43,316 bases of DNA from Chromatiales bacterium (GCA_027076325.1 JALTJZ010000059.1:77445-120760), one strand, 5' to 3'; counted from the stretch's first letter, positions 1-9,459 are shown. Translations and numbers: made by a program. Notes: a model not told the origin generated them from the sequence alone.

Positions 1-84
1 GAGCAGAAAAAAAGGCCAGAAATAGGCCACCATTTGTCCCGGGCTCAGGCTGGTAATAAATTTAATAAGATCTTCAATTATCAT
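1..84 (-). CDS. Probable membrane glycosyltransferase, N-terminal fragment
   Basis: Only the first 28 codons lie in the window; the gene runs off the left edge. The ATG (82-84) overlaps the stop of the upstream zinc-ribbon gene by 11 bases, which implies translational coupling. The peptide starts MIIEDLIKFITSLSPGQ and continues into an aromatic hydrophobic stretch (AYFWPFFLL). That resembles the first membrane segment of processive family-2 glycosyltransferases of the BcsA/Alg8 type. The neighbouring HlyD-like and outer-membrane genes fit a polysaccharide synthesis and export operon. The family call rests mainly on context and on about ten residues, so it is tentative. Confidence 0.45.
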   Translation of the reverse strand, partial: MIIEDLIKFITSLSPGQMVAYFWPFFLL

Positions 85-1480
85 TTTCTAGAAAATCCTC
101 CAGCGCTGCATCAATATCAAGTTTCGGATGAATCTCCCTGATCCTGACGGACATCGCTGGCTTAAAGTCCAGATTATTTTCAAACAAGGCACTAACACCT
201 TCCTGTAACCTTTCTGCTGCTCTTTCGGCATGCTTTGCCGATGTTTCAGTCATAATAACAAAAAAGATAGTTTCATTTTTTGCAGTAATCACATCGGACT
301 GACGTAATACGGTTTTAAAAATGGTGCTTAATTCATAAAATACTTCCCGCGCTTTGCCAGCAAGTTTGATATACAACTTATCAAGGTCATGAAAGCGAAT
401 CATAACCAATGAACTTGTTGAGCGTTTGTAACGTTCAATACGTGACATTTCAATACGATAGAAGTCACGAAAGGCATGCTCAGAAAATAAATGCAGTTCA
501 TGATCGAGAATATTGGTAAACAATGCATCCAGGCCATAATCTGCTGCATTTTGTCCAATTGCAGAAACCGTGTAAGCCAGTATGCTGCGTGCTTCCTGGT
601 GTTCCGGTTCGGCGGTACGACCGCAGTTGTAGCAGGCGGTCATAATTTTAGGATCCTGAAAAGTATGGCTGCATTGATTGCAGTGATAAACAATCGATGG
701 TTTATCGTAATCAACACCTATGTGTTTCAGTTCGCGTTCACATTTAGGACAGACCAGCCGGTCGCCTGTTCTAAAATCGGCCATTTCAGCCGTATAGGCA
801 CATTTAAAGTGGTGTATCAGTTCATCTGAGCGAATATCGTCCGAACTACACTGTGGACAGGACTCTTTGAAGTTGAGAAAAGCACTGCCACAATGGCTAC
901 AAAAATGTGCACTTGAAATAAAACGCCCGTTTAAAAGATGCTGGCTTTCAAGAAAGGCCAATGTTTCTAGTACACCGGTATCACGCTTACCAAACATCGG
1001 CTCAAGAAGGGGGTAAACATAACCAGAGTGACGCCGGATGGTCGTAATTGGCTCAAGCTCAACATTACGGCTAGTGATAATGCGTAATACTTTAAAAGCA
1101 ATATTGGCATCACTGCCTACTTTGGCATTGGGTAAATGTTCAATCCACTGATTAATCGGCTCTACTCTGGAAACCCAGTCTTCCAGTATACGCTCATCGC
1201 AACTACTGCGATGGATATTACCATCAGAAGCCGTCACAATTTCCTGTGGGATAGTATCTGAGTCAATCAGAAACAGAACCGGCTTTAAATAAACAGCCGG
1301 TGCAAGGTTCCGCCGGATCTTGCATAGTTGCTCCCAGCCTTCCGTCCAGATACGCATATCAATAAGCCAGTAGGCAACATCATCACTGTTAATATTTTGT
1401 AATTCGTCTTGTGCAATAGTTTGTATACCCGCACAGCTAATTTCTGAATTAGCTGACTGTATATAATAAGGCTGCCTCAT
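74..1480 (-). CDS. Zinc-ribbon (TackOD1-like) protein with degenerate GGDEF domain
   Basis: The 468-residue protein has no signal peptide and is probably cytoplasmic. Residues 1-150 look like a divergent receiver or sensor region. The middle (about 190-300) has repeated CxxC pairs (CSHCG, CPQC, CPKC, CNQC, CYNCG) forming two or three zinc ribbons, as in the TackOD1 output domain. The C-terminal 130 residues keep the fold of a diguanylate cyclase, but the GGDEF loop position reads AKNET, so cyclase activity is not expected. It overlaps the HlyD gene upstream by 4 bases and the glycosyltransferase start downstream by 11. The likely role is regulation of exopolysaccharide synthesis, perhaps as a signal-binding or scaffold protein. 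The TackOD1 assignment is by memory of the family pattern. Confidence 0.7.
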   Translation of the reverse strand: MRQPYYIQSANSEISCAGIQTIAQDELQNINSDDVAYWLIDMRIWTEGWEQLCKIRRNLAPAVYLKPVLFLIDSDTIPQEIVTASDGNIHRSSCDERILEDWVSRVEPINQWIEHLPNAKVGSDANIAFKVLRIITSRNVELEPITTIRRHSGYVYPLLEPMFGKRDTGVLETLAFLESQHLLNGRFISSAHFCSHCGSAFLNFKESCPQCSSDDIRSDELIHHFKCAYTAEMADFRTGDRLVCPKCERELKHIGVDYDKPSIVYHCNQCSHTFQDPKIMTACYNCGRTAEPEHQEARSILAYTVSAIGQNAADYGLDALFTNILDHELHLFSEHAFRDFYRIEMSRIERYKRSTSSLVMIRFHDLDKLYIKLAGKAREVFYELSTIFKTVLRQSDVITAKNETIFFVIMTETSAKHAERAAERLQEGVSALFENNLDFKPAMSVRIREIHPKLDIDAALEDFLENDN

Positions 1481-2454
1481 TTACGCCCCCGTACGGTGAC
1501 TTCCATTCGATCATATTTTCTCCACAAAGCGGCATCCTGCTTTGTTAGCGGTTCCAGATGAACACGCACCTGTGTTTCAGCGGGTCTGTCCCATTCACGT
1601 TCAGAAACATCATAGGCAGATGAATAAATAGCCGTTATTTTTGCCTCGCTCTTCACACCGTCAGCAAAAACCACATCAACAATGCCTCCCTTGTGTAAAT
1701 AGGCAAGCTCCTTGTTTTTCAGGTAAGTTTCAATGCGCACCTTTGCATTATTGGCCGTGAGTATAATTAAGGGTACACCACGTGCGGCAAATTCATTCAG
1801 GTTACGCTTAACCGAACGTACGGTACCATCAAAAGGCGAAACCAGGTTCTCATTAAAGCATTCAGATGACACCATAGCCGCTGGGCGGTATTTTTTTGTT
1901 TTGATCAGTTGCTGCTGCTGTAAAATAATCTGGCTTTCCAGTAAATCAGCCGTATTTTGTTTTTTTAATAGCTCAAGTTTTAATTTTTGACCGGCCGATT
2001 CACGAGACTGACCGGTTTCAAGCGCCCGCCGTAGATTAAAGTCAGACAAACGCGCTTTTATGTCTTTGATGGCTCTTTTTAGTAAAGACAATTTAGTGCG
2101 ATTAAAATCAAGCTCATATTGTAATTTTACAATCTGACCATTACCCACCGGGGCACAGTTTTTTACCGCAGCAATCACGGCTAATAATTCCTTTGCTTTT
2201 ATTTTTTGTTCTTCACTTACTGGTAATTTTATAACACGGCCACCATGACTTGCGCTGATAATGGTTTTTTCAACTTCAACAAAGCCCGCGGCCTTAAAAT
2301 AAAAAAACCGGGAACCGATAACATAAAGAATATAACCCACAACTAACAGTAAAATAGCGTAATAAATGATTTGAGTTATACGTGGACGAATATTTTGGGG
2401 AGGCGCACCTTCCGGCAATGATGTTATGTAACTTTTGCGGTTGCGTAACTTCAT
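1477..2454 (-). CDS. HlyD/Alg44-like periplasmic adaptor (membrane fusion protein)
   Basis: The 325-residue protein has a basic cytoplasmic N-terminus, one membrane segment at about residues 28-50 (YYAILLLVVGYILYVIG), and a periplasmic part. The periplasmic part begins with a lipoyl-like half-motif (ISASHGGRVIKLPV), followed by a charged coiled-coil hairpin (about 105-190) and the second half (SPFDGTVRSV), then a beta-barrel domain. This order is typical of HlyD-family membrane fusion proteins. The start overlaps the stop of the outer-membrane gene upstream and the stop overlaps the next gene start, each by 4 bases. In context it probably bridges an inner-membrane glycosyltransferase and the outer-membrane component for polysaccharide export. 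There is no ABC transporter in the window. Confidence 0.8.
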   Translation of the reverse strand: MKLRNRKSYITSLPEGAPPQNIRPRITQIIYYAILLLVVGYILYVIGSRFFYFKAAGFVEVEKTIISASHGGRVIKLPVSEEQKIKAKELLAVIAAVKNCAPVGNGQIVKLQYELDFNRTKLSLLKRAIKDIKARLSDFNLRRALETGQSRESAGQKLKLELLKKQNTADLLESQIILQQQQLIKTKKYRPAAMVSSECFNENLVSPFDGTVRSVKRNLNEFAARGVPLIILTANNAKVRIETYLKNKELAYLHKGGIVDVVFADGVKSEAKITAIYSSAYDVSEREWDRPAETQVRVHLEPLTKQDAALWRKYDRMEVTVRGRK

Positions 2455-4514
2455 TCTTTGCCTGCCCTGGTAACAAATGTTCTAAATGTATGCAGACCAA
2501 ACTTCTCGATACCGGTTTGTTGTTTTAGCGCAGCCATCATTTTTTCGATAGCCCATTCATCTGCAAAGTCAGTCACCCTTAACACGATAACGATTTTCTC
2601 TGCCGCCATTGTTTTTAAGGCTGGTTGTAACCGCCGCGTAATCGTTTCCGGTTTGGTGCTACCATAAGCCATTATATAAACACGGTTAACCATTTTATTC
2701 AGTTCCGAGTAAACTTCTGCTGGCCAATGGAAAGGAACGGCAACGGTTAAAGTTATATCCGGTGATTGTTTACGAATAGCACGCAGCATTTCAAGATATT
2801 GTTGCAGATAATTAATTTTATTTTTTTTATATTCAGGGAAAGTCTGTGGTTCAATATCAAGGTGTACGGCATCACTGATGGTACTGGCTACTTCAACAGC
2901 CAGGGCTGCTGCCGGATGGTTTTCAGCAAAGAAAAATTTATTCGAGCCTATAATACTTTCAATATAAAGCGATTTGTTACGAGCTCGCTTAATGAACTGT
3001 TGCATTTTTTCGCGATTAACTGCACGCCCGGCGGTAAGTAAAACACGCTTAATGCCTTTAGCTTCAAGAAAATCAAAAATTTGATCATTACTGAATTTAT
3101 TAAACCCTTTTGACCATAAATAAATACTTCGCTCGCCAGTGCGCGCCCGATTATTATTTTCTGACAAAGAAACAAGTTGCACAAATGATGGCTTAAATTC
3201 AATGTTAGCCATTAAAAAAACCTGGTTAACACGACGATATAACTCTTCTTTCGCTCTTACCAGTTCAATACCCGCATCAAGCAGTGCACGCAGGCGAGTG
3301 ACGGCCGATGCCAATTGAATTTCCTTATCAAACTTTTTTTCTACCAGTGTTCGTCTTACTCGCTCATGCGCACGACGATAACGGTACTGTTGTTTTATGC
3401 TACGCTGCATTTGCTCCCGTAAAGATTGGTACGCCGCCCGAGTTCGCGTGATGCGTTCCCATGTCTGTAATCTGGTTTGCTGGTCAATATATGCAAGGCG
3501 AAAGGCTTCACCCTGATTGCGTTGTTTTTCCAGCGGAATTATAAAACGAAAACCGGCAACCACGCCATTGTCATTGCGATTACCTACATCAAATTGTTTG
3601 CGCACAAATAGCCGCAAGCGATCCCCTTCGCGGCGATTATTTTTTTCAGCCAGTATACGTTTTTCAAGCGTATTGATTTTGCTCTGATGATTGTCTTCTC
3701 GTATCTTTTTTATGATGGCCTGAATATCAACATCAATTAAAGGTAGGTTGGTTACTTTATCGATCGCGGTATCCCGGTAAGGATCACTATGCAGATATTC
3801 CAGCTCCTGACGTAGCAGGAGGATGTCCTGCTCTGAAACCAGTAAGTCATCAAGAAAACTCCAGTTTTTGAAATAGGCACGTTTTTCTATTTCATAAACA
3901 GGCTCCATTAATGACAGTTTTAAAGTTAATAAATGTGAAAGCAAACCAGAAAAAGTTTGCCCTACAGCATAACGCCGACAACGAAAATCCAGCTTTTGTT
4001 GTGCCTGTTCCGCTCGCAGACTGGCAATGCTCGACTGGTAGCTAAGTGTGCGAGCGCGCTGGCGGCCTTCCGTTAAACCCTGCCGCCAAAGATCCCATGA
4101 CAATTCAAGGTAGGCATTGGCATCGTTTGTCTGGTCAGCGAGATTGTCGCTAGTATAGCCGCCACGAAAACTAAACCCCTTCTTTTCTTCCGCTTGTTGT
4201 GCTTCTATTTGCAATGCCTGCACAAGCTTGTAACCGGGATGCCGGATATCACATGATGCTGATAACAGGCGCACCGCCGGTTGAAGTGTATCCGTACCCT
4301 GACTTGTTTTTTGTACGGTGTTATATATATGCTGGATTTGCAGCCATAGACGCGAAGCTTCACTGCCGTTTTTAGGCAATAAAGGTTGCTCTGTTTCAAC
4401 TGCTAGCACACTTGTTGTTACTGCTACACCCCATAGCAATAACAGTAGCTGAATGATAGTTCGACCCTTCACTAAACTGTTTCCAAAATATTGAGTAAAT
4501 ACCGTTAAGATCAT
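2451..4514 (-). CDS. Outer-membrane efflux-like protein fused to a TIM-barrel glycosidase-like domain
   Basis: The 687-residue protein begins with a hydrophobic export signal (LLLLLWGVAVTTSVLA, about residues 24-39). Residues 60-450 are rich in long charged coiled-coil helices and beta-strand stretches (for example GGYTSDNLAD and FRFIIPLEK), as in TolC-type outer-membrane factors. Residues about 470-680 form a different domain, with repeated beta-alpha units and the motif HLDIEP, which resembles the DxE active-site strand of GH18-like TIM barrels. I infer a polysaccharide export port carrying its own trimming domain. A GTG at 4472 would place the signal closer to the N-terminus and may be the true start; neither start has a strong Shine-Dalgarno sequence. 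It is first in a coupled operon. Confidence 0.65.
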   Translation of the reverse strand: MILTVFTQYFGNSLVKGRTIIQLLLLLWGVAVTTSVLAVETEQPLLPKNGSEASRLWLQIQHIYNTVQKTSQGTDTLQPAVRLLSASCDIRHPGYKLVQALQIEAQQAEEKKGFSFRGGYTSDNLADQTNDANAYLELSWDLWRQGLTEGRQRARTLSYQSSIASLRAEQAQQKLDFRCRRYAVGQTFSGLLSHLLTLKLSLMEPVYEIEKRAYFKNWSFLDDLLVSEQDILLLRQELEYLHSDPYRDTAIDKVTNLPLIDVDIQAIIKKIREDNHQSKINTLEKRILAEKNNRREGDRLRLFVRKQFDVGNRNDNGVVAGFRFIIPLEKQRNQGEAFRLAYIDQQTRLQTWERITRTRAAYQSLREQMQRSIKQQYRYRRAHERVRRTLVEKKFDKEIQLASAVTRLRALLDAGIELVRAKEELYRRVNQVFLMANIEFKPSFVQLVSLSENNNRARTGERSIYLWSKGFNKFSNDQIFDFLEAKGIKRVLLTAGRAVNREKMQQFIKRARNKSLYIESIIGSNKFFFAENHPAAALAVEVASTISDAVHLDIEPQTFPEYKKNKINYLQQYLEMLRAIRKQSPDITLTVAVPFHWPAEVYSELNKMVNRVYIMAYGSTKPETITRRLQPALKTMAAEKIVIVLRVTDFADEWAIEKMMAALKQQTGIEKFGLHTFRTFVTRAGKE

Positions 4515-4753
4515 AGTCTTATATCGGCAATTTACAGTTAACCCTAAATATTATTTTACAATAAAGCTACTCTTATTGGCTAAAACTTAAGCAATAAATG
4601 CTTGTTTTTTACCCAATTTACCAAGATTGACGGCTTTGGTCGAAATAATGTTCGGTTATACGCTTAAACTAGCGGTAACTTTTTAATTAATGGTGACTTT
4701 TCAGGCCAGCGAGAGGCCTAAAAGCGTTGAGATTTTAAAGTATATGCTGTGAC

Positions 4754-4789
4754 AGGATCCACCACAACCAGTCCGGTGTGGCAGATCCT
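4754..4789. other. Stem-loop downstream of the DUF1501 gene
   Basis: AGGATC-CA-CCACA pairs with TGTGG-CA-GATCCT around a 10-base loop (11 of 13 pairs). There is no U-run on either side, so it may protect the mRNA end of the minus-strand DUF1501 operon rather than act as an intrinsic terminator. The rest of 4515-4811 is AT-rich and shows no gene; it must hold the promoter of the leftward polysaccharide operon, which I cannot place. Confidence 0.4.
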
Positions 4790-4811
4790 TAGCAAAGCTT
4801 TATAAAAAAAC

Positions 4812-6098
4812 TTAAGTCATAAGAGCGGGGTTAAAAAAGTCGGGCACGCTTGGCGCGCTTAAATCAAACTTAAGGCTGGCAGGTTGAGAATCAATATTTA
4901 GGTACGAGCGCATTGCGGCCATCACATGTTTTGGTTCAATGGTTGTACCGCCTGTATTGTCTTGTTGCAGATTAGTGAAGTTAATATTACTGGCAAAGTG
5001 CGCACCATCGGTTGAGCCAACCACACGATTACCCCAGGGTGGATTATTGGCCATAATAATGCTGCTGGTTATACTCCAGTGATCTTTACCATCGCCGTTG
5101 TTGTAACGGTTAGTTCGGCCAAAGTCTGAACCGATAACGACGATGAGTCGATCCGCAATATTATATTGCGCTGCCATATACCAGAGTAAATCCACAGTAC
5201 TGGTTAGATTGGTCATTGCCGTTGCGTGTCGGGTATCATGATTGCTATGTGTGTCAAAACCAGACACACTGATATCGGCCGTTAAGCTGATACCCGCTGC
5301 AAATGCAGCCATGGTGCTAGCTGCCTGCCCAAAAAATCGGTTGTTCGGGTTTAAGCCTTTAGTGTCGGCGGTTTCAAGCAGGTTTATAAAGTTTTCAAAG
5401 CTGCCATCGGAATAGGTCGAAGCTAGGAAGTTCTGGTATTGTCGGCGCTGCTTGGGCATTTGCTGCTGGTCGTTCATACGTGCTGCACCCTGAGTCTGGC
5501 GGAACTGTCGAATCAATGCCAGTTCCTCATCTTGCAGATAAACATCGGTTCGACCGGTTCGAAAGCGGTTGGTCAGTGCAAGCCTTTTGAGCCGCTCAAG
5601 TTCACTACGGCTGGCCATGGTTGACGGGGTAAGTAACTTGCCACTATTAGGCCGTGAGTTGCCGGCCAACCAGGGCATAAGTTGCTGTGATTTATTACTG
5701 GCTGCGAACAAAGCGGCTAACGAAGGATAGCCGTCTTTCATTATGCCGGTCATGTTATTTAATGTGCCGGTACTATGGCCATTGGATTTAACATCGATAC
5801 CGTTAATCACCAGCATTTTTTGATAATGCGCCCTGAAAAAAGCATCATTATCTGCAAACGGGGCATAGTTGATATTGCCAACAGTTTGAATGCTGTTTGT
5901 CGTTGCCCAATTATTTATAACGCGCTCTCCGGCAACATTCATTTTAGGGTCACAGAAACTGGTTGGATCCCAGCCGCCGCGGGCAAAAACGGTCACGACC
6001 AACATGCCCTGGTAATCGTTATTGGCTTTTAACAGTGTTGGAAAGCTGGCAAACAAGCTCGTTGCTGCCGTCATTTTTAAAAAGTCTCTTCTTTTCAT
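4812..6098 (-). CDS. DUF1501 family Tat-exported protein
   Basis: The 428-residue protein starts with a twin-arginine signal (KRRDFLKM followed by a hydrophobic stretch ending near LLKAN). Family landmarks visible are RGGWDPTSFCDP near the N-terminus, the HSTG segment, and the metal-site-like SDFGRT...DHW block near residue 330. DUF1501 proteins are related to the alkaline phosphatase/sulfatase fold, and their substrate is unknown. The start lies 12 bases after the stop of the heme lipoprotein gene, so the two are co-transcribed. Pairing of DUF1501 with a large cytochrome-like partner is a recurring arrangement in many bacteria. Function is not established. Confidence 0.85.
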   Translation of the reverse strand: MKRRDFLKMTAATSLFASFPTLLKANNDYQGMLVVTVFARGGWDPTSFCDPKMNVAGERVINNWATTNSIQTVGNINYAPFADNDAFFRAHYQKMLVINGIDVKSNGHSTGTLNNMTGIMKDGYPSLAALFAASNKSQQLMPWLAGNSRPNSGKLLTPSTMASRSELERLKRLALTNRFRTGRTDVYLQDEELALIRQFRQTQGAARMNDQQQMPKQRRQYQNFLASTYSDGSFENFINLLETADTKGLNPNNRFFGQAASTMAAFAAGISLTADISVSGFDTHSNHDTRHATAMTNLTSTVDLLWYMAAQYNIADRLIVVIGSDFGRTNRYNNGDGKDHWSITSSIIMANNPPWGNRVVGSTDGAHFASNINFTNLQQDNTGGTTIEPKHVMAAMRSYLNIDSQPASLKFDLSAPSVPDFFNPALMT

Positions 6099-6110
6099 GG
6101 CAAATCTCGC

Positions 6111-8345
6111 TTATTCATAAAGGTAATCAGGGTCGGTCATCATCGCAATGAGCATGCCGCGCCAGGGTGACAGAACAAAATTTGGATCGTTAAGTGAGCC
6201 CCCGTCCTGACGGTTGTCACAACGAACCCCTTCATTAATACGCGTGCTGCCCCCAAGATTAATGCGTGCCTGGCGTAAATCGAGGAAAAGCTGGTAGGCC
6301 TGATTAACCTCAACTGAATTAATCGTAACGAGTCGATTCAGCATCCGCTCGTAGAGCACAACAATTTGATTGCGAATGGCGGTTTCATTAAGCGTATTGT
6401 TTTCAACTTCAGTGAATAATCGACGCTGGCTTCTTGGCACACTAAAGTCCAGTAATACAGCCGCACAACCCATGTTATAAGCATGGCGCTCGGCGACGCG
6501 GTACATCATGGACGACATATCCGTTGCCCGCCTTTCAATGGTGACATCATCGGCACCGCCATAAAGAAGTTTATAGGCTATTTCCAGGTTGGGTCGGTTT
6601 CTACCCCAGACCAGGCCGGTGAGTGATTCCGTTTTTTGTTTTAACTCATAGCCTGTTAATAAGCGGCGCGCGCCCATGTGTACGCTTAATGTATTGTCAT
6701 CCTGAGCGGCATCTATTTTTTTGTTGGCGCGGAAAGTATTCGTCATCATCATGTCCGCTAATAATTCCTTAAGATTTAAATTCTGACGGAAATTATTAGC
6801 TAATCTATTAATCAGCACGGCTTGCGCATCCAGTTGCGCGCGTGGTGCACTTTCGTCCAGCACATCTTCACCAAACACAGCAAACCACCAGAACTTCACC
6901 GCACCAATAGCAAACCGGTTATCTTCAACAATGCGCTGTGCCAGCCACTGTAATGGATCGGCTCCGGCGGGCACCTGACTACTACCGTATCCGGCAGGGC
7001 GCATATTTTGGTACCAGTCTACGCCGGGGTTTTGGCTTCGATAACGCCTGTCCAGTGAGTCGGTTCCACTGGCTTTATAACCCACCCGTTCATGGAAAAA
7101 CTTGAAAGCACCGGAAATCGGATCCATCGTTTGATGGCAGACGGTACAGGCCGGGTTATTCATTGTTGGGTTCACTTCATCAGCCACATCTGAAATGCTG
7201 ATTGCACGTGTTGCTGATTTTTCAATATCAAAGCCCAGAAAATGTTGCATAGTCCAACGAGCACGTGCGCGGTTTCGGTTTGTCGCGGTCGTTGGGTATT
7301 TACTAAGGAAGGCCCAGGTTGACAGGACACCGGCATGTGGAAAATCCATTATCCGGTTTTCACCCGTTGCATCACGGAAAAAAGTGGCGCTTGTTTTAAC
7401 ATCCTGCCCTCTGTTTTGCGCCTCACGCCATTCACCCGCAGCCAGATTTAAACCTGTATTATAAGACTCATCGGTATACTGACTAACCATGGTGTAATTA
7501 GCGGTTAGAATTTCACTGTAAGGTCGGTCATTCATCACCACATTAGCTATAATTTCCAATGGTTCTTCGGCAAGATCTCGACGTACCGTATTACGGTTTT
7601 CTGCACTATCTGCATTGGGCAGGTAATATTTATTATAGAAGGTAACGCCGCTCGAGCTGGTAATTAAGTGGCGGCTGTTTAAGCGTGCATTTGCTCCATT
7701 TTTTAAAAAGTTTTTAAATCCTTCCCCATTCATCAAGCCCAAAATCTGGTTTCTTAATGTTTCATCGCTGGCATTTTGTAAGCTAAGTACCTGGCCTCGA
7801 TCAGGGATAGTGCCTGTAAGATACAAAGAAGCACGACGAAACGTCTGCGCGGGCGACTCGATAGTAAAAGCCAGTGATCCCGGATTACCAACCTGTTGAG
7901 ATGACTCTAATAAAATTAACAACTGCTCAAGGTTCAGGTATGCCTGAGAGCTTCGAGAACTAAAGACTGCGCCACCCGCATGAAACGGCTGGCCTACCGT
8001 TTTAGACAGTAACGTATTCCGGCCAAAAGTAGCTGAATAATTTTTTAGCGCATCAAGGGTAAAAGAGTCGTTATTGACATCAAGTATTAAATTTGTACTG
8101 CCAGCAATACCGCCGACCGCATGACAGCCAAAACAGGCCGTCATATCAGATTTGACGTTACCATAAGCCGCCATAACCGCTTGCGAGTTAGTCGTATTAT
8201 TCTGATCCGTTGATGAGTTTGGTGGGTTTGAGCCATTGCTATTGTTCGCCCCCCCGGTAATACCACCTGTACCCTCGCCACCGCCGCAAGCCGTGAGCGC
8301 AAAAGCTATCAGGTTAATCGCAAAAAACCGAACAACAAGGTTCAT
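6111..8345 (-). CDS. Large c-type-heme lipoprotein (DUF1549/DUF1588-like)
   Basis: The 744-residue protein has a lipoprotein signal with lipobox LTAC (Cys20), then a Gly/Asn/Ser-rich low-complexity linker to about residue 55. Two heme-c motifs are present: CFGCH at 71-75 and CTVCH near 400. A segment at about 165-200 (FRRASLYLTGTIPD) resembles DUF1549, and the region after the second heme (HQTMDPISGAFKFF) resembles DUF1588. An excellent Shine-Dalgarno run (AAGGGGGG) precedes the ATG. It is the first gene of a two-gene unit with the DUF1501 protein, and probably works in the periplasm anchored to a membrane. The enzymatic role is unknown. The 238 bases upstream hold no gene. Confidence 0.75.
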   Translation of the reverse strand: MNLVVRFFAINLIAFALTACGGGEGTGGITGGANNSNGSNPPNSSTDQNNTTNSQAVMAAYGNVKSDMTACFGCHAVGGIAGSTNLILDVNNDSFTLDALKNYSATFGRNTLLSKTVGQPFHAGGAVFSSRSSQAYLNLEQLLILLESSQQVGNPGSLAFTIESPAQTFRRASLYLTGTIPDRGQVLSLQNASDETLRNQILGLMNGEGFKNFLKNGANARLNSRHLITSSSGVTFYNKYYLPNADSAENRNTVRRDLAEEPLEIIANVVMNDRPYSEILTANYTMVSQYTDESYNTGLNLAAGEWREAQNRGQDVKTSATFFRDATGENRIMDFPHAGVLSTWAFLSKYPTTATNRNRARARWTMQHFLGFDIEKSATRAISISDVADEVNPTMNNPACTVCHQTMDPISGAFKFFHERVGYKASGTDSLDRRYRSQNPGVDWYQNMRPAGYGSSQVPAGADPLQWLAQRIVEDNRFAIGAVKFWWFAVFGEDVLDESAPRAQLDAQAVLINRLANNFRQNLNLKELLADMMMTNTFRANKKIDAAQDDNTLSVHMGARRLLTGYELKQKTESLTGLVWGRNRPNLEIAYKLLYGGADDVTIERRATDMSSMMYRVAERHAYNMGCAAVLLDFSVPRSQRRLFTEVENNTLNETAIRNQIVVLYERMLNRLVTINSVEVNQAYQLFLDLRQARINLGGSTRINEGVRCDNRQDGGSLNDPNFVLSPWRGMLIAMMTDPDYLYE

Positions 8346-8583
8346 AATATCCCCCCTTCCCTTTCTTAGAATTATATAATGCGGCAGTGTGCTGCCATCA
8401 TTCGTTTTTATTTGAAAAAAGTGTAGCGAGCTACTGGGGTTTTTTCAGGTAACTGGTTCACTAAAATGGGGCAGGGCGTTTTTATGCTTATTGTAAGTGG
8501 CTTTAAGCAACAATCACTAACATAAACAATATCTTACAAGATTTTTTTGCTGCTACAGGCCGCGTTATACAAAGCGATAGAGT

Positions 8584-9459
8584 TCACACTTCGAACAATA
8601 AGTGCTGGAACTGGCCTTCTTGCAACCATTTGCGACCTTGCGCCGCACCCAACAACATCGCTGTGGTAGTAGCCGTGCCAGCGACCAGACAAGTGGAAGC
8701 ATGCACACTGACACCCGCTACGCTATTTTCTGGCCAGCCGGTTTTAGGATTTAAAATATGACAATAGCGCTGGCCATCCACCGTTATAAAACGTTCATAA
8801 TGACCACTGCTTGCAACCGCGCCCTTAAATACGTCAATAGTGGCTATTGCCGATTCAGGCCTGTCAGGATTACGCACACCTATTTTCCATGCCTTGCCAT
8901 TTGGGTGCGGCCCGATAATACTGATGTCACCAGCCAGTTCAACCAGGCCATGTTGTACACCCTGATTACGTAAAAGAGCGGCAATGGCATCCGCGGCATA
9001 TTCTTTAACAACACCACCAAAATCAATCTCCATGCCTGCCGGCATCTGTAAGCGGGGTGCCTGCCATAACAGTTTTTGCCAGCCTACATTGTTTAATAAT
9101 CTGGCCAGCCGTTTTTTATCAGGTAAACGGTTTAATTTAAAATCCCATGCTTTTCGTAATACACCGGATGTAATATCAAACAAACCATTGCTTTGCTGCC
9201 AGGCCGTTTGTGCATAGTTGAGTAAAGCTGCTGTTTCATCATCAACCGAAATACCTTCTTGCCTGCCTGATGAATCATTGATGGCCGCGGTCACGCTGTC
9301 GTTACGATAGCGTGAATATTTTTTTTCCAGACGAAAGGCTTCAGCTTCTGCCTGCCTCACCAGTGAAGATTGATTTTTATCAGGTGCGTCCAGATAAAGC
9401 TGCAGTTCAGCAGGGCCGCCCATAACGTTAAAGTGATGTATTATCCGTTTAAGCGACAT
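8584..9459 (-). CDS. apbE: ApbE-type FAD:protein FMN transferase
   Basis: The 291-residue protein matches the ApbE family, which transfers FMN from FAD onto Ser/Thr of a target protein. Visible motifs are MGGPAEL near the N-terminus, the nucleotide-binding IDFGGVVKEYA at 145-155 (usually GGxxKGYA), ELAGDISIIG at about 174-183, and the metal-site HILNPKTGWP at 234-243. No signal peptide or lipobox is visible, although many ApbE proteins are exported, so either the start is further upstream or the protein acts in the cytoplasm. No clear Shine-Dalgarno sequence precedes the ATG. It is the last gene of the TlpA-DUF4266-DUF3570 unit but is separated from it by a roughly 1-kb inserted cassette. Confidence 0.88.
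   Translation of the reverse strand: MSLKRIIHHFNVMGGPAELQLYLDAPDKNQSSLVRQAEAEAFRLEKKYSRYRNDSVTAAINDSSGRQEGISVDDETAALLNYAQTAWQQSNGLFDITSGVLRKAWDFKLNRLPDKKRLARLLNNVGWQKLLWQAPRLQMPAGMEIDFGGVVKEYAADAIAALLRNQGVQHGLVELAGDISIIGPHPNGKAWKIGVRNPDRPESAIATIDVFKGAVASSGHYERFITVDGQRYCHILNPKTGWPENSVAGVSVHASTCLVAGTATTTAMLLGAAQGRKWLQEGQFQHLLFEV

Noticed and set aside
491-829. 112-codon plus-strand open frame
   Set aside because: Antisense to the zinc-ribbon gene; cysteine codons of that gene explain the open frame.
7200-7215. CACGTG core as a possible third parS
   Set aside because: Flanks (TTG before, TTG after) do not extend the palindrome to 16 bp; similarly the cores near 24163 and 31865 fail.
8423-8434. 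GTAGC-GA-GCTAC palindrome followed by T's as a terminator
   Set aside because: The loop is only two bases unless the stem is cut to four pairs, too weak to call.
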